30,929 nucleotides of DNA from JBCCMQ01 sp039179985 (lineage in GTDB: Bacteria; Pseudomonadota; Alphaproteobacteria; Rhodobacterales; Rhodobacteraceae). How positions within the stretch are numbered: position 1 is the first letter of the stretch; each line of letters begins with the position of its first letter. The translations under genes were made by a program, and so were the position numbers. The DNA is taken from NCBI GenBank assembly GCA_039179985.1, contig JBCDED010000047.1:1-30929 (forward strand), written 5' to 3'. Positions 1 to 7,602 of this stretch are shown here, in pieces. A model generated the notes under the pieces. The model had not been told where the DNA came from, searched no databases, and was given only the letters and a program-made list of their open reading frames with translations.

Positions 1-308
1 CCGTCGGCGTTGACCGTGTAGGAGAGCGTCCGCACGAAATCCACGGCATAATAGCCCTGGTTCGACATGGCCCGCTGGGTGCGGTGCATACAGAGCCCGA
101 TGGCGTTCTCCTGGTCCGACACGCCCGGATGATTGCGGTACTCGGAGCCATGCTTGTGATGATGTTCGGCAATCGCTGCGCCAAGAACGCCCGCAGCCAC
201 ACCCGCAACGAAATCTTCATGTCCGTCGGCGATAGCCACGGCGGGCAACTGGCTGGCGAGCGCAACCACGGCGCTAACGGTCATGGCTTTGATATACTTC
301 GGTCCCAT
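1..308 (-). CDS. Exported protein of unknown function, C-terminus cut off by window edge
   Basis: An open frame starts with ATG at 308 and runs off the left edge without a stop, giving about 102 residues. The start follows a purine-rich stretch (GGAAAAG) at ribosome-binding distance. The N-terminus (MGPKYIKAMTVSAVVALASQ) is a Sec-type signal peptide, probably cleaved after AIA or nearby. The mature part begins with an Ala/Gly-rich segment, then a His-rich patch (AEHHHKHGSEY), and contains one Cys in the visible part. The His patch might bind metal, but that is only inference. It is transcribed away from the htpX homologue, so the two share a 186-bp divergent spacer. I do not recognise the family. 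Confidence 0.72.
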   Translation of the reverse strand, partial: MGPKYIKAMTVSAVVALASQLPAVAIADGHEDFVAGVAAGVLGAAIAEHHHKHGSEYRNHPGVSDQENAIGLCMHRTQRAMSNQGYYAVDFVRTLSYTVNAD

Positions 309-494
309 AATTTCTTTTCCTAGGATAGTTGTACCGGGTGACACCTGTTCTCGGCGACGCCGGCTCCATGCTAGACGATCTTCAGCAAGATTGAAGACGG
401 CACGACCCGCGCCGCAGTTTTTTTGCGCGATCCCGCTTTTTTAGTGAATGAGCGACCACATTTTTGAACAAGAACTGGACAAAGAGGTTTTGGA

Positions 495-1388
495 ATGGGG
501 TATGCAAAAACCGCCCTTCTGATGGCCGGGATGACTGCGCTTTTTATGGGTCTTGGCTATCTGCTTGCGGGTACCGGCGGTATGGTTATCGCGCTGATCG
601 TCGCGGCAGGCATGAATGTGTTCACGTGGTGGAATTCGGACAAGATGGTCCTGCGCATGCACAATGCGCGGCCGGTCCCGGAAAATGACCGGATGGGACT
701 CTCGAACATGGTTCGCGACCTCGCCCGGAACGCCAATATGCCTTTTCCGGCGGTCTATGTTCTGGAAGAGCCGCAACCCAATGCCTTTGCCACGGGGCGC
801 AATCCCCAGAATGCGGCCGTCGCTGTGACCACGGGCCTGATTCAGGGTCTGTCCCGCGAAGAACTGGCGGGCGTTATCGCCCACGAGCTTGCACACATCC
901 GCAACCACGACACCGCCATCATGACCGTCACGGCCACTTTTGCCGGTGCGATCACCATGCTGGCGAATTTCGCGCTCTTTTTCGGCGGGCGGCGCGACAG
1001 CCCGCTTGGTCTTGTGGGCACGCTCGCGATGATGTTTCTTGCTCCTCTCGCTGCTGCCCTTGTGCAGATGGCGATCAGCCGGACCCGCGAATACGCGGCG
1101 GACAAGGCAGGCGCTCAGATCTGCGGTCAGCCGCTTGCGTTGGCCTCGGCGCTGGCGCGCATACAGCAAGGAGCCGCCCGAATCGACAACACAGCAGCAG
1201 AACGCAATCCCGCGACCGCGCATATGTTCATTATCAATCCGCTCCATGCTCATGCCCGCGACAAGCTATTCTCAACCCACCCGTCAACCGAAAACCGGAT
1301 CGCTGCCCTGCGGCAACTGGCGCAGACCATGGGTGGTGGCAGCTCCAGCGACCCCGCCAGCCGGTCTGACAGCGGCCCTTGGGGTTAG
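495..1388 (+). CDS. htpX: Membrane-bound zinc metalloprotease, HtpX type (peptidase M48)
   Basis: The 297-residue protein has the usual length and layout of HtpX. Two N-terminal hydrophobic segments (about residues 5-25 and 30-46) are followed by the zinc site HELAHIRNHD near residue 130, two further hydrophobic segments, and the distal glutamate region (SRTREYAADKAGA) expected to supply the third zinc ligand. HtpX proteases degrade misfolded inner-membrane proteins with the active site facing the cytoplasm. The ATG at 495 follows AAGAGG with about 8 bases spacing. The C-terminus is a Ser/Gly-rich tail. The gene seems to be monocistronic or weakly linked to the small exported protein about 100 bases downstream. 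The large antisense frame over it has shadow composition. No clear sigma-32 promoter was found upstream. Confidence 0.93.
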   Translation: MGYAKTALLMAGMTALFMGLGYLLAGTGGMVIALIVAAGMNVFTWWNSDKMVLRMHNARPVPENDRMGLSNMVRDLARNANMPFPAVYVLEEPQPNAFATGRNPQNAAVAVTTGLIQGLSREELAGVIAHELAHIRNHDTAIMTVTATFAGAITMLANFALFFGGRRDSPLGLVGTLAMMFLAPLAAALVQMAISRTREYAADKAGAQICGQPLALASALARIQQGAARIDNTAAERNPATAHMFIINPLHAHARDKLFSTHPSTENRIAALRQLAQTMGGGSSSDPASRSDSGPWG

Positions 1389-1490
1389 GCCGTGGCCGGC
1401 CTGATGTACCGTGTGGTGACAAGTACCGCTCGACAGGGGCCGGCCCGCACGGCAGTCTTGGTGGGAGATTTGACCAAGGGACCTAGGACT

Positions 1491-1811
1491 ATGAAAATTC
1501 GAACGCTTGCCGCCGCGGGCCTCATGGCGGCAACCGGCGCCGTTGCGCCGGCAACCCAAACCTCCGCCCAGGCCGAGACCGACCTGCCGGCGGTCATTAT
1601 CTGCGATGTGGGCGGACGGATGGTTCTTGGCTATCTCGCCAACATCGAAGCGGACGGGTCCGCGCGGTACATGGGTCTGTCCGAGGGGGTCGCGGTGGTC
1701 TCAAAGGACGGCACCGTTCAGCCAAGCGATACGATGAACACCGGAGATTGCAAGGACCGGACCATCAAAGAACTGCGCGAGGCCGGAAAGACGCGCGAAT
1801 TCGCCAATTAG
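1491..1811 (+). CDS. Small exported protein with two cysteines, unknown function
   Basis: A 106-residue product starts at the ATG at 1491, preceded by an AAGGGA ribosome-binding site. The frame stays open upstream to a GTG at 1392, but the ATG start exposes a proper signal peptide (MKIRTLAAAGLMAATGAVAP), with likely cleavage after AQA near residue 28. The mature domain of about 78 residues has exactly two Cys (in IICDVG and GDCKD), which could form a disulphide in the periplasm, and a Gly/Val-rich beta-like centre. It lies between two zinc metalloprotease genes, HtpX upstream on the same strand and the MtfA-like gene converging from the other side. I do not recognise the family; the periplasmic location is inferred from the signal peptide. 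Confidence 0.75.
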   Translation: MKIRTLAAAGLMAATGAVAPATQTSAQAETDLPAVIICDVGGRMVLGYLANIEADGSARYMGLSEGVAVVSKDGTVQPSDTMNTGDCKDRTIKELREAGKTREFAN

Positions 1812-1824
1812 TGCCACGCGCCGG

Positions 1825-2634
1825 TCAAAGCCAGTCCGCTGGCTCCAGACGGAAAAGCTGGGCAAGCTGACCGTAGACCTGCGGCAATTCCTTTTTGAGC
1901 GCCTGCGGGCGCTCAAAGAAGACTTCGACGGAAACCGCAAAAAACTCTTCGTGGCCTTCCGCGCCATAAGGGTCAATCAGTGTCTTCTTGCCATGCTCCA
2001 CAGCGCGGACATGATCCTCGAAAGCGGTCAGAAAGACGCGCTCCCATTCCGCAAAGCTCTGGCCCTTGCCAAGTAGAGGCACGCCGTTGGTGCGCCCAGA
2101 CATATCGTCAATCTGGTGGGCGAACTCGTGCAGCACCACGTTGTGCCCATCGTGATCGTTCAGGGCGCCCATCCTGCTGTGCGCCCAGGACAGGACCACC
2201 GGTCCCCGGTTCCAGCTTTCGCCGGTGCGAACGATCTCTCGTTCGGTCACGACGAAACCGTTTTGGCGAGCCTGTTTAGACTTGAACGCACTGGGATAGA
2301 TCAGGATGGTCCGCAGATTTTCGTACCACATGTCAGTGTTGACGATCAGCAGGCAGGCTTGCGCCGCTACTGACAGTTCCATTTCTTCGGTCACCTCGAG
2401 ATCGTCGTTTCCATAGAACCGGACCTGATCCAGAAACCGCTGCATCTTGCCTTCCAGCCTTTGGCGAAACTCCGGCGGCAGCTTTCCAAGAAGCGGCACA
2501 GCCCGGTCAACAATCTCCCGCTGCCCATCGGAAAGCGGCATAGCCAAAAGCCGGTCGCGGACCTGGGTCTGTCGCCAGCGACGAAAGCCGAAGATGCCCG
2601 CAACAAGGAAGAGAAACGCAAAGAGATACCCCAT
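1825..2634 (-). CDS. mtfA: Zinc-dependent peptidase of the M90 family (MtfA / Mlc titration factor A-like)
   Basis: The 269-residue protein matches the length of MtfA-type M90 peptidases. The zinc motif HEFAHQIDDMSG lies in the second half, followed by an acidic EEFFAVSVEVFFE segment that should carry the third zinc ligand. In enterobacteria MtfA binds the glucose repressor Mlc and has aminopeptidase activity; no Mlc homologue is visible here, so the physiological partner is unknown. I chose ATG 2634 (MGYLFAFLFLVAGIFGF), which gives an N-terminal membrane anchor common in alphaproteobacterial members; the frame opens further upstream to 2712 but that extension lacks similarity and overlaps the alanine dehydrogenase leader. 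The ribosome-binding site is weak. It converges on the small exported protein with a 13-bp gap. Confidence 0.86.
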   Translation of the reverse strand: MGYLFAFLFLVAGIFGFRRWRQTQVRDRLLAMPLSDGQREIVDRAVPLLGKLPPEFRQRLEGKMQRFLDQVRFYGNDDLEVTEEMELSVAAQACLLIVNTDMWYENLRTILIYPSAFKSKQARQNGFVVTEREIVRTGESWNRGPVVLSWAHSRMGALNDHDGHNVVLHEFAHQIDDMSGRTNGVPLLGKGQSFAEWERVFLTAFEDHVRAVEHGKKTLIDPYGAEGHEEFFAVSVEVFFERPQALKKELPQVYGQLAQLFRLEPADWL

Positions 2635-2777
2635 GGGACAGCCATATACTGGCGGCGCGCGGCTTGGAATTCCTTTGTGGGTCCGGCGCATACGCTCCAG
2701 CCCCGGCGACAAGGCCTAGAAATCCCGGCCGATTTGCCCGATACCCGCCCAAAGACGCATTTGCGGGAGGATGCGGC

Positions 2778-3896
2778 ATGCTGATTGGCTGCCCGAAAGA
2801 GATCAAGGCGCAGGAATATCGCGTCGGGCTGACGCCCTACACGGCACAAGAGGCGGTTGCCCACGGACACGAGGTTATTGTCGAGACGGGTGCCGGGCTC
2901 GGCTCGGGCTTTCCGGATCAGGATTATCTGGACGCGGGCGCGCGCCTCGCCGGGACGGCGGAAGAGGTCTTTGTCGAGGCCGAGATGATCGTGAAGGTCA
3001 AGGAACCTCAGCCTGTGGAGCGCGCCCGGCTGCGCGAAGGCCAGATCCTCTTTACCTACCTTCACCTGGCCCCGGACCGGGAACAGACCGTCGATCTGAT
3101 CAACTCTGGCGTGACCGCCATTGCCTATGAGACCGTCACCGATGATGAGGGCGGTCTGCCCCTGCTTGCGCCCATGTCCGAGGTGGCGGGCCGGCTTGCA
3201 CCCCAGGTTGGCGCCTCTTCCCTGCAGCGCGCCAATGGCGGGCGCGGGGTTCTGATGGGTGGTGTACCCGGTGTTAGCGCCGCCGAGGTCCTGGTGATCG
3301 GCGGTGGTGTGGTCGGCACGCAAGCCGCCCGCATCGCGGCAGGGATGGGTGCACGCGTAACCGTTCTCGACAAGTCAATCTCGCGGATGCGCTATCTCGA
3401 CGACACCTACGGCGGGCTTTTCCAGACGCGCACGTCGTCGCGCGCGGCGGTGCAGGACCTGACGGCCTCGGCCGATCTGATCGTCGGCGCAGTCCTGATC
3501 CCGGGGGCCGCCGCGCCCAAGCTATTGTCACGACAAGATCTCGCAGGCATGAAGCCCGGCGCGGTCCTCGTCGACGTGGCCATCGACCAGGGCGGCTGCT
3601 TTGAAACGTCGCACCCCACAACACACGAAGATCCGCTTTTTGAGGTCGACGGGATCGTCCACTATTGCGTGGCGAATATGCCGGGAGCCGTGCCCCGAAC
3701 CGCCACCATAGCTCTTGGCAATGCCACCATGCCCTTCGTGCTGACGATTGCCGACAAGGGCTGGCGCAAGGCGGCCGGGGAAGACCCGCATCTTCTGGCC
3801 GGGCTCAACGTCCACGCCGGCCACCTGACGCACCACGCCGTTGGCAAGGCGCTCGGGATCGACGTCCTGTCCCCGAGACTGGCGCTGAAACGGTAG
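2778..3896 (+). CDS. ald: Alanine dehydrogenase
   Basis: The product (372 residues) is the standard length for NAD-dependent L-alanine dehydrogenase, which interconverts L-alanine and pyruvate plus ammonia. The N-terminus MLIGCPKEIK, the substrate-site lysines in IVKVKEPQ (residues 73 and 75), the catalytic His in FTYLHLAPD (residue 96) and the Rossmann segment VIGGGVVGTQAARIAAGMGA are all present. The signature-type stretch QRANGGRGVLMGGVPGV is also visible. The ATG at 2778 has an excellent GGGAGG site 7 bases upstream; the open frame extends to 2664 but without family similarity. The oxidoreductase gene follows 9 bases downstream and is probably co-transcribed. The enzyme would let the cell use alanine as carbon and nitrogen source. 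Confidence 0.96.
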   Translation: MLIGCPKEIKAQEYRVGLTPYTAQEAVAHGHEVIVETGAGLGSGFPDQDYLDAGARLAGTAEEVFVEAEMIVKVKEPQPVERARLREGQILFTYLHLAPDREQTVDLINSGVTAIAYETVTDDEGGLPLLAPMSEVAGRLAPQVGASSLQRANGGRGVLMGGVPGVSAAEVLVIGGGVVGTQAARIAAGMGARVTVLDKSISRMRYLDDTYGGLFQTRTSSRAAVQDLTASADLIVGAVLIPGAAAPKLLSRQDLAGMKPGAVLVDVAIDQGGCFETSHPTTHEDPLFEVDGIVHYCVANMPGAVPRTATIALGNATMPFVLTIADKGWRKAAGEDPHLLAGLNVHAGHLTHHAVGKALGIDVLSPRLALKR

Positions 3897-3905
3897 GAAA
3901 CGGCC

Positions 3906-5009
3906 TTGGCCCCGCACTTGGACCCGCTGCCAGCCCGGATGAAAGCCGTCGTGACCACCGGCAACGGTGGCCGTGACCAGCTTGTGTACCGCGACGCGCC
4001 AGTACCCGTTCCGGGACCCGGCGAGGTATTGCTGCAGGTTCTCGCGGCAGGCGTGAACAACACCGATATCAACACGCGCCTTGGATGGTACGCTTCCAGC
4101 GTCACCACCGATACTGGCGCGGCCGCGGCCCTTGGGGATACCGCCCCCGAAGCGAAGGCCGACGGCGGATGGAGCGGCGCGACGCCATTTCCGCTGATCC
4201 AGGGCACCGATTGCTGCGGGCGGGTAGTGCGCACCGGGCCCGACACAGATCCCGAGTTCAATGGGCGACGGGTTCTTGTCCGCGCTTGCATGCGGCCCGC
4301 GGGTTTCGGGGTTCCTGACACCCTCTGGATGGCCGCAGATTTCGACGGCGCCTTTGCACAATACGTCAAGGTACCCGCCAGCGAGGTCTTCCCCGTGGAA
4401 TGCAGCTGGTCCGACGCCGAACTGGCGACGATCCCCTGCGCTTACGGCACCGCGGAGAACATGCTTTACCGCACGAACCTGCGCGCGGGCGAAACCGTGC
4501 TGGTCGCGGGCGCCTCGGGCGGGGTTGGTTCGGCCACCGTGCAGCTGGCAAAACGGCGCGGCGCGCGTGTCGTGGCAATGACGAGCGCGGGAAAAGCGGA
4601 GAGTATCAAAGCGATCGGCGCCGATCTTATCGTGGATCGCGGATCTGACCTGATCGCAGCGCTTGGGGAAAGCAGCGTCGATGTGGTTATGGACAATGTT
4701 GCCGGGCCCGGCTTTGCGGACATGCTGAAGGTTCTCAGGCGCGGCGGTCGCTATTCTTCTTCCGGCGCCATCGCAGGGCCCTTGGTGACGCTCGACATGC
4801 GGGACATGTACCTTAAGGACATCACGCTGATTGGCTGCACCGCTTGGGACGAACCGGTGTTTCCCAACCTCGTGTCCTATATCGAGAGAGGCGAGATCCG
4901 GCCGCTTCTCGCCAAGACCTTCCCGCTCGCAGACATCGCCGCGGCCCAGCAGGAATTTCTGGAAAAGAACCACGTTGGGAACTTTGTGCTGCTGCCGCCT
5001 CAACCCTAG
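3906..5009 (+). CDS. Zinc-free medium-chain dehydrogenase/reductase, quinone oxidoreductase type
   Basis: This is a medium-chain dehydrogenase/reductase of about 356-367 residues. The NAD(P)-binding motif VLVAGASGGVGSATVQLAKRRGA and the GroES-like N-terminal fold (MKAVVTTGNGGRDQLVYRD) are clear. The four-Cys structural zinc lobe of alcohol dehydrogenases is absent, which places it with quinone oxidoreductase/enoyl reductase-like enzymes. A poorly conserved insert (about residues 63-93, rich in Ala, Gly and Asp) lies before the GTDCCGRVV segment. The start is uncertain: TTG 3906 has AGGAAA 5 bases upstream, whereas the family-typical MKAVV starts at ATG 3939 with a weak site. It begins 9 bases after the alanine dehydrogenase stop, so the two are likely one operon. 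The substrate is unknown. Confidence 0.88.
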   Translation: MAPHLDPLPARMKAVVTTGNGGRDQLVYRDAPVPVPGPGEVLLQVLAAGVNNTDINTRLGWYASSVTTDTGAAAALGDTAPEAKADGGWSGATPFPLIQGTDCCGRVVRTGPDTDPEFNGRRVLVRACMRPAGFGVPDTLWMAADFDGAFAQYVKVPASEVFPVECSWSDAELATIPCAYGTAENMLYRTNLRAGETVLVAGASGGVGSATVQLAKRRGARVVAMTSAGKAESIKAIGADLIVDRGSDLIAALGESSVDVVMDNVAGPGFADMLKVLRRGGRYSSSGAIAGPLVTLDMRDMYLKDITLIGCTAWDEPVFPNLVSYIERGEIRPLLAKTFPLADIAAAQQEFLEKNHVGNFVLLPPQP

Positions 5010-5099
5010 TGGCTCGGGAACGCCCAGTTCACGATTGATTTTGTCTGGACGGTTTGCGCAGACTGCTGAAAGTTTTCTGACCCAGGCACTGGACACGGC

Positions 5100-6053
5100 A
5101 TGGAAGTTCTGACGCTCATTTTCCCCGTGTTCGCAGTGATCGTCACCGGATACCTCTTCGCACGGTTCGAGCTTTTGCCCATGAGCATCGCGGACGCGCT
5201 GACGCAGTTTGTTTACTACACAGCCGTTCCCGCCATCCTTTTCGTCATTATCGCTCAGCAGGACCTCAAAGAGCTCAGCAACTGGCCTTTCATCGCCGTC
5301 TACGCCGGGCCAGCGCTCGGGCTTTTTATTCTGATGTTTCTCGGCGCACGCTTCCTGGGCAAACTCCAGCTTGGTGACGCGACCATGCTGGGGATGACCG
5401 CGATTGCGTCAAACACGGGGATCATTGCCCTGCCCTTGCTTCATCAGCTCTTCGGAGAAAAGGCCGTCGTTCTGGCAGCTCTGGCGAATATCGCGGCCGT
5501 GGGGCTTTTGCTGATCCTCATCGTCGTGCTGGAACTTACGAACGCCGAAGACGGCGGCGGCTTTGCGTCCACGATGAAGCATCTTGAGAACGCGCTCATG
5601 AACCCGGTGGTCTATTCAACCGTGCTTGGCATCGCTTTCGCAGCCTCACCGCTGACCTTGCCCAAGGTGGCGGTCGACTACCTGCAACTGATGGCCTCGG
5701 CGCTGGCGCCCTGTGCGCTTTTCGCCGTGGGCATGACCATCAAGATATCAGACGTAATGAAGCTGGGTGGCGTGATCTTCCTGACGAGCTTTGTGAAGCT
5801 GATTGTGATGCCGGCGCTTGTCCTTTTTGCCGCACGGGCCGCAGGCCTCGATGCCATCGCGGTCACGGCAGCGGTTATTGCAGGGGGCGTACCGACGGCC
5901 AAGACGGTCTTTATCCTGTCGCAAAAGTACCACCAGTACGAAGAGGTCGCCGCAGAAGCAGTCTCGGTTTCCACCGCCCTGGCCGTGGTGACATTGATGG
6001 GCTGGCTGATCCTGCTGTCGCACCTTTATCCAGGGTCATTTGCGGTCCAGTAA
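5100..6053 (+). CDS. AEC-family transporter (auxin efflux carrier / malonate carrier type)
   Basis: The 317-residue protein is almost entirely hydrophobic, with about 8-10 transmembrane segments in two similar halves. This is the pattern of the AEC family, whose bacterial members move small carboxylates such as malonate or malate, or hydrophobic acids. The N-terminal segment VLTLIFPVFAVIVTGYLFAR and the second-half stretch APCALFAVGMTIKI are typical of the family. A short hydrophilic loop between helices (LTNAEDGGGFASTMKHLENA) separates the halves. The gene follows the oxidoreductase after 90 bases with no obvious terminator. It ends 10 bases from the convergent membrane protein. The ribosome-binding site is weak. 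The substrate cannot be assigned. Confidence 0.9.
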   Translation: MEVLTLIFPVFAVIVTGYLFARFELLPMSIADALTQFVYYTAVPAILFVIIAQQDLKELSNWPFIAVYAGPALGLFILMFLGARFLGKLQLGDATMLGMTAIASNTGIIALPLLHQLFGEKAVVLAALANIAAVGLLLILIVVLELTNAEDGGGFASTMKHLENALMNPVVYSTVLGIAFAASPLTLPKVAVDYLQLMASALAPCALFAVGMTIKISDVMKLGGVIFLTSFVKLIVMPALVLFAARAAGLDAIAVTAAVIAGGVPTAKTVFILSQKYHQYEEVAAEAVSVSTALAVVTLMGWLILLSHLYPGSFAVQ

Positions 6054-6063
6054 ACGACGGGCG

Positions 6064-6513
6064 TCAGGCGGGCGCACCTGCCCGACGGTTCGTGAGCCAG
6101 ACCCAGAAACTCAGAACGATGGCCGACCCCGAGATCACCGTCATTATCGTACCTGGGAAAAAATTCACGTAGCCGGGAACGTCGACGAAAAGCAAGTATC
6201 CGAGGTCCGCAAGACCCCCTACCATCCCGGTGACCCAGATCGCTGTTATGTTTTGACGCCAGATCAGGACACCCCCGATAATGGTGGCGATGCCGAACCA
6301 ACCAAGGTTCCAGCCGTGCTGGTTCAGTATGCCTCCAACGGCGGCGTTGTAGTCATAGGCGAGCGTGGTCGGATCGACCGCGTCTGCGATGGCCTGGAAC
6401 CCGCCGGAGGCATCGCTTGACAGGACCATGACGCCGGCGAAGACGTGGACAAGTCCCCAAATGACCCAGAGTACTGCGGAGATCTTTAGTACCAGTGCTT
6501 GTGTGTCGGTCAT
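6064..6513 (-). CDS. Four-helix integral membrane protein, unknown function, divergent from marR
   Basis: A 149-residue product starts at ATG 6513, just after a strong GGAGGGCAGG site; the longer frame to 6555 begins inside non-coding sequence. Four hydrophobic segments are evident: residues about 8-32 (LKISAVLWVIWGLVHVFAGV), 67-88, 93-115 and 121-141. The loop between helices one and two is acidic. The layout is reminiscent of small DoxX-like or DUF-type membrane proteins, but I cannot assign a family. It is transcribed away from a MarR regulator with a palindrome in the 102-bp gap, so it is the most likely target of that regulator. Confidence 0.85.
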   Translation of the reverse strand: MTDTQALVLKISAVLWVIWGLVHVFAGVMVLSSDASGGFQAIADAVDPTTLAYDYNAAVGGILNQHGWNLGWFGIATIIGGVLIWRQNITAIWVTGMVGGLADLGYLLFVDVPGYVNFFPGTIMTVISGSAIVLSFWVWLTNRRAGAPA

Positions 6514-6573
6514 CCTGCCCTCCGGACCCGCGTTGTTTGCAAGGTCGCCCTCCAACCATTAGCTTGATTTGGC

Positions 6574-6592
6574 CCACTAATGATATTAGTGG
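6574..6592. promoter_or_regulatory. Perfect palindrome, candidate MarR operator
   Basis: The sequence CCACTAATGATATTAGTGG has two perfect 8-base arms around a 3-base centre. It lies in the divergent spacer between the membrane protein (start 6513) and the MarR gene (start 6616). MarR proteins typically bind palindromes of this length that overlap their own and the divergent promoter. A possible -35 element (TTGATT, 6564-6569) lies just upstream for the MarR direction. The match to this specific regulator is inferred from position. Confidence 0.72.
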
Positions 6593-6615
6593 ACATAGTC
6601 AACCTAAAGAGATCA

Positions 6616-7032
6616 ATGCAAGACACCGAACTCGCGCTGCTTATCGACCGCCTGATGCGGAGAATTCACTTTGGACTTCAATCAAAGGCGCAGGAGTTCG
6701 ACGAATTTCAGGTCGGACCCGGCGGCGGGATCGTACTGCTGACACTTGCCGAGATGGAGCAGCCTGCCCTCAGCGAACTGACGCGACGGGTGGCGCGCGA
6801 CAAATCCCAGATGACTCGGACCATGCGCTCGTTGGAGAATAAGGAACTCGTGGCGCGCAAAGCCTGCCCGGAAGATGCCCGTGTCACCCGCGTGCTGCTC
6901 ACGCCTAAAGGCGAACGCGCTGTCGCGGATCTGCAGAACGCGGTGGCGGAGACGATTGCCGAGATCCTCCTGCCGATATCCAAGGATGGCGAAGAAACGC
7001 TGAAGTCCCTTTTGCGCCGTGTCCTCAGTTGA
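6616..7032 (+). CDS. MarR-family transcriptional regulator
   Basis: The 138-residue product has the MarR winged helix-turn-helix architecture. The recognition helix region (LSELTRRVARDKSQMTRTMRSLENKELVAR) and the wing signature (PEDARVTRVLLTPKGERAV) are complete, flanked by N- and C-terminal dimerisation helices. I chose ATG 6616 (MQDTELALLIDRLMRR), which follows AGAG at a good distance; the ATG at 6580 that would add 12 residues lies inside the palindromic operator candidate and is unlikely. MarR dimers usually repress and are released by small aromatic ligands or oxidation. The divergent membrane protein is the probable target. No Cys pair typical of OhrR redox sensors is present: the only Cys is in KACPEDAR. 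Confidence 0.92.
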   Translation: MQDTELALLIDRLMRRIHFGLQSKAQEFDEFQVGPGGGIVLLTLAEMEQPALSELTRRVARDKSQMTRTMRSLENKELVARKACPEDARVTRVLLTPKGERAVADLQNAVAETIAEILLPISKDGEETLKSLLRRVLS

Positions 7033-7602
7033 TCACCCTGGCGCCGGCGCGCCGAAGCCGAGGAAGCTCTCGATAAAGGGCATCTCTTCGGTCAGGAAGA
7101 TCAGGACAGGGATGAACGTCAGGATCGTTAGCCAGAAATGCCCGACCGAAGGGATCACCCGCTTGACCTTTTCGCTGACCGGGCGTCGCAGGAAATAGGC
7201 ATAGAGAAACCGGTGCCGTACCAGGATAATCAGCGGCATCGTCACGACCAGCACTGGCGTCAGAAGGACGGACTGGACGTTGTGAAGGACCCGCGCGCGG
7301 TCCAGTTCCTCGCGCACCCAAGGCGGCACTTCCTTTGGCTCGGGTCTGGGTTCGTGTCGCAGCGACAGCAAAATTGCGCGCACGGGCAGGATGCAGAAAA
7401 CGAGGTAGTCGAAGACCCAGGACGGGATGTCGAACGGCGCGAAGGACCCCATCCAGGCTTTCGCGTTCCGCCAAACCTCCATAACCCCCGTCTCGAACCA
7501 GTCCTTCCAGATCACCGCGCCATCGACAAGGCCAGCGAGCCCAAGCCAGGCCAGGGGCAGCCCGACAAGCCAGATGGCCGGGGGCGTGCGTCTGCTGCTC
7601 AT
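7033..7602 (-). CDS. Multi-pass membrane protein of unknown function
   Basis: This 189-residue protein carries four hydrophobic stretches: about residues 9-32, 64-82, 108-127 and 155-172. Between them are charged cytosolic-type loops, including HEPRPEPKEVPPWVREELDRAR. There is no signal peptide and no recognised catalytic motif. Its stop codon abuts the MarR stop: both TGA codons are read from the hexamer TGATCA at 7030-7035. The start ATG at 7602 has only a weak ribosome-binding site. It faces a 363-bp non-coding stretch shared with cbpA, which is transcribed the other way. I do not recognise the family. Confidence 0.8.
   Translation of the reverse strand: MSSRRTPPAIWLVGLPLAWLGLAGLVDGAVIWKDWFETGVMEVWRNAKAWMGSFAPFDIPSWVFDYLVFCILPVRAILLSLRHEPRPEPKEVPPWVREELDRARVLHNVQSVLLTPVLVVTMPLIILVRHRFLYAYFLRRPVSEKVKRVIPSVGHFWLTILTFIPVLIFLTEEMPFIESFLGFGAPAPG

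Noticed and set aside
441..1253. 270-codon minus-strand frame opposite htpX
   Set aside because: HtpX motifs on the plus strand are unmistakable; the antisense product has no motifs and shadow-like composition.
1394..1446. Two GGCCGGCC palindromes (1394-1401 and within 1437-1446) after htpX
   Set aside because: Short GC-only palindromes are frequent by chance in GC-rich DNA, and the spacing suggests no obvious structure or terminator.
3528..5096. 522-codon open frame antisense to the alanine dehydrogenase and oxidoreductase genes
   Set aside because: It lies opposite two well-supported genes, is rich in Arg/His/Gly as shadow frames of GC-rich DNA are, and shows no recognisable motif.
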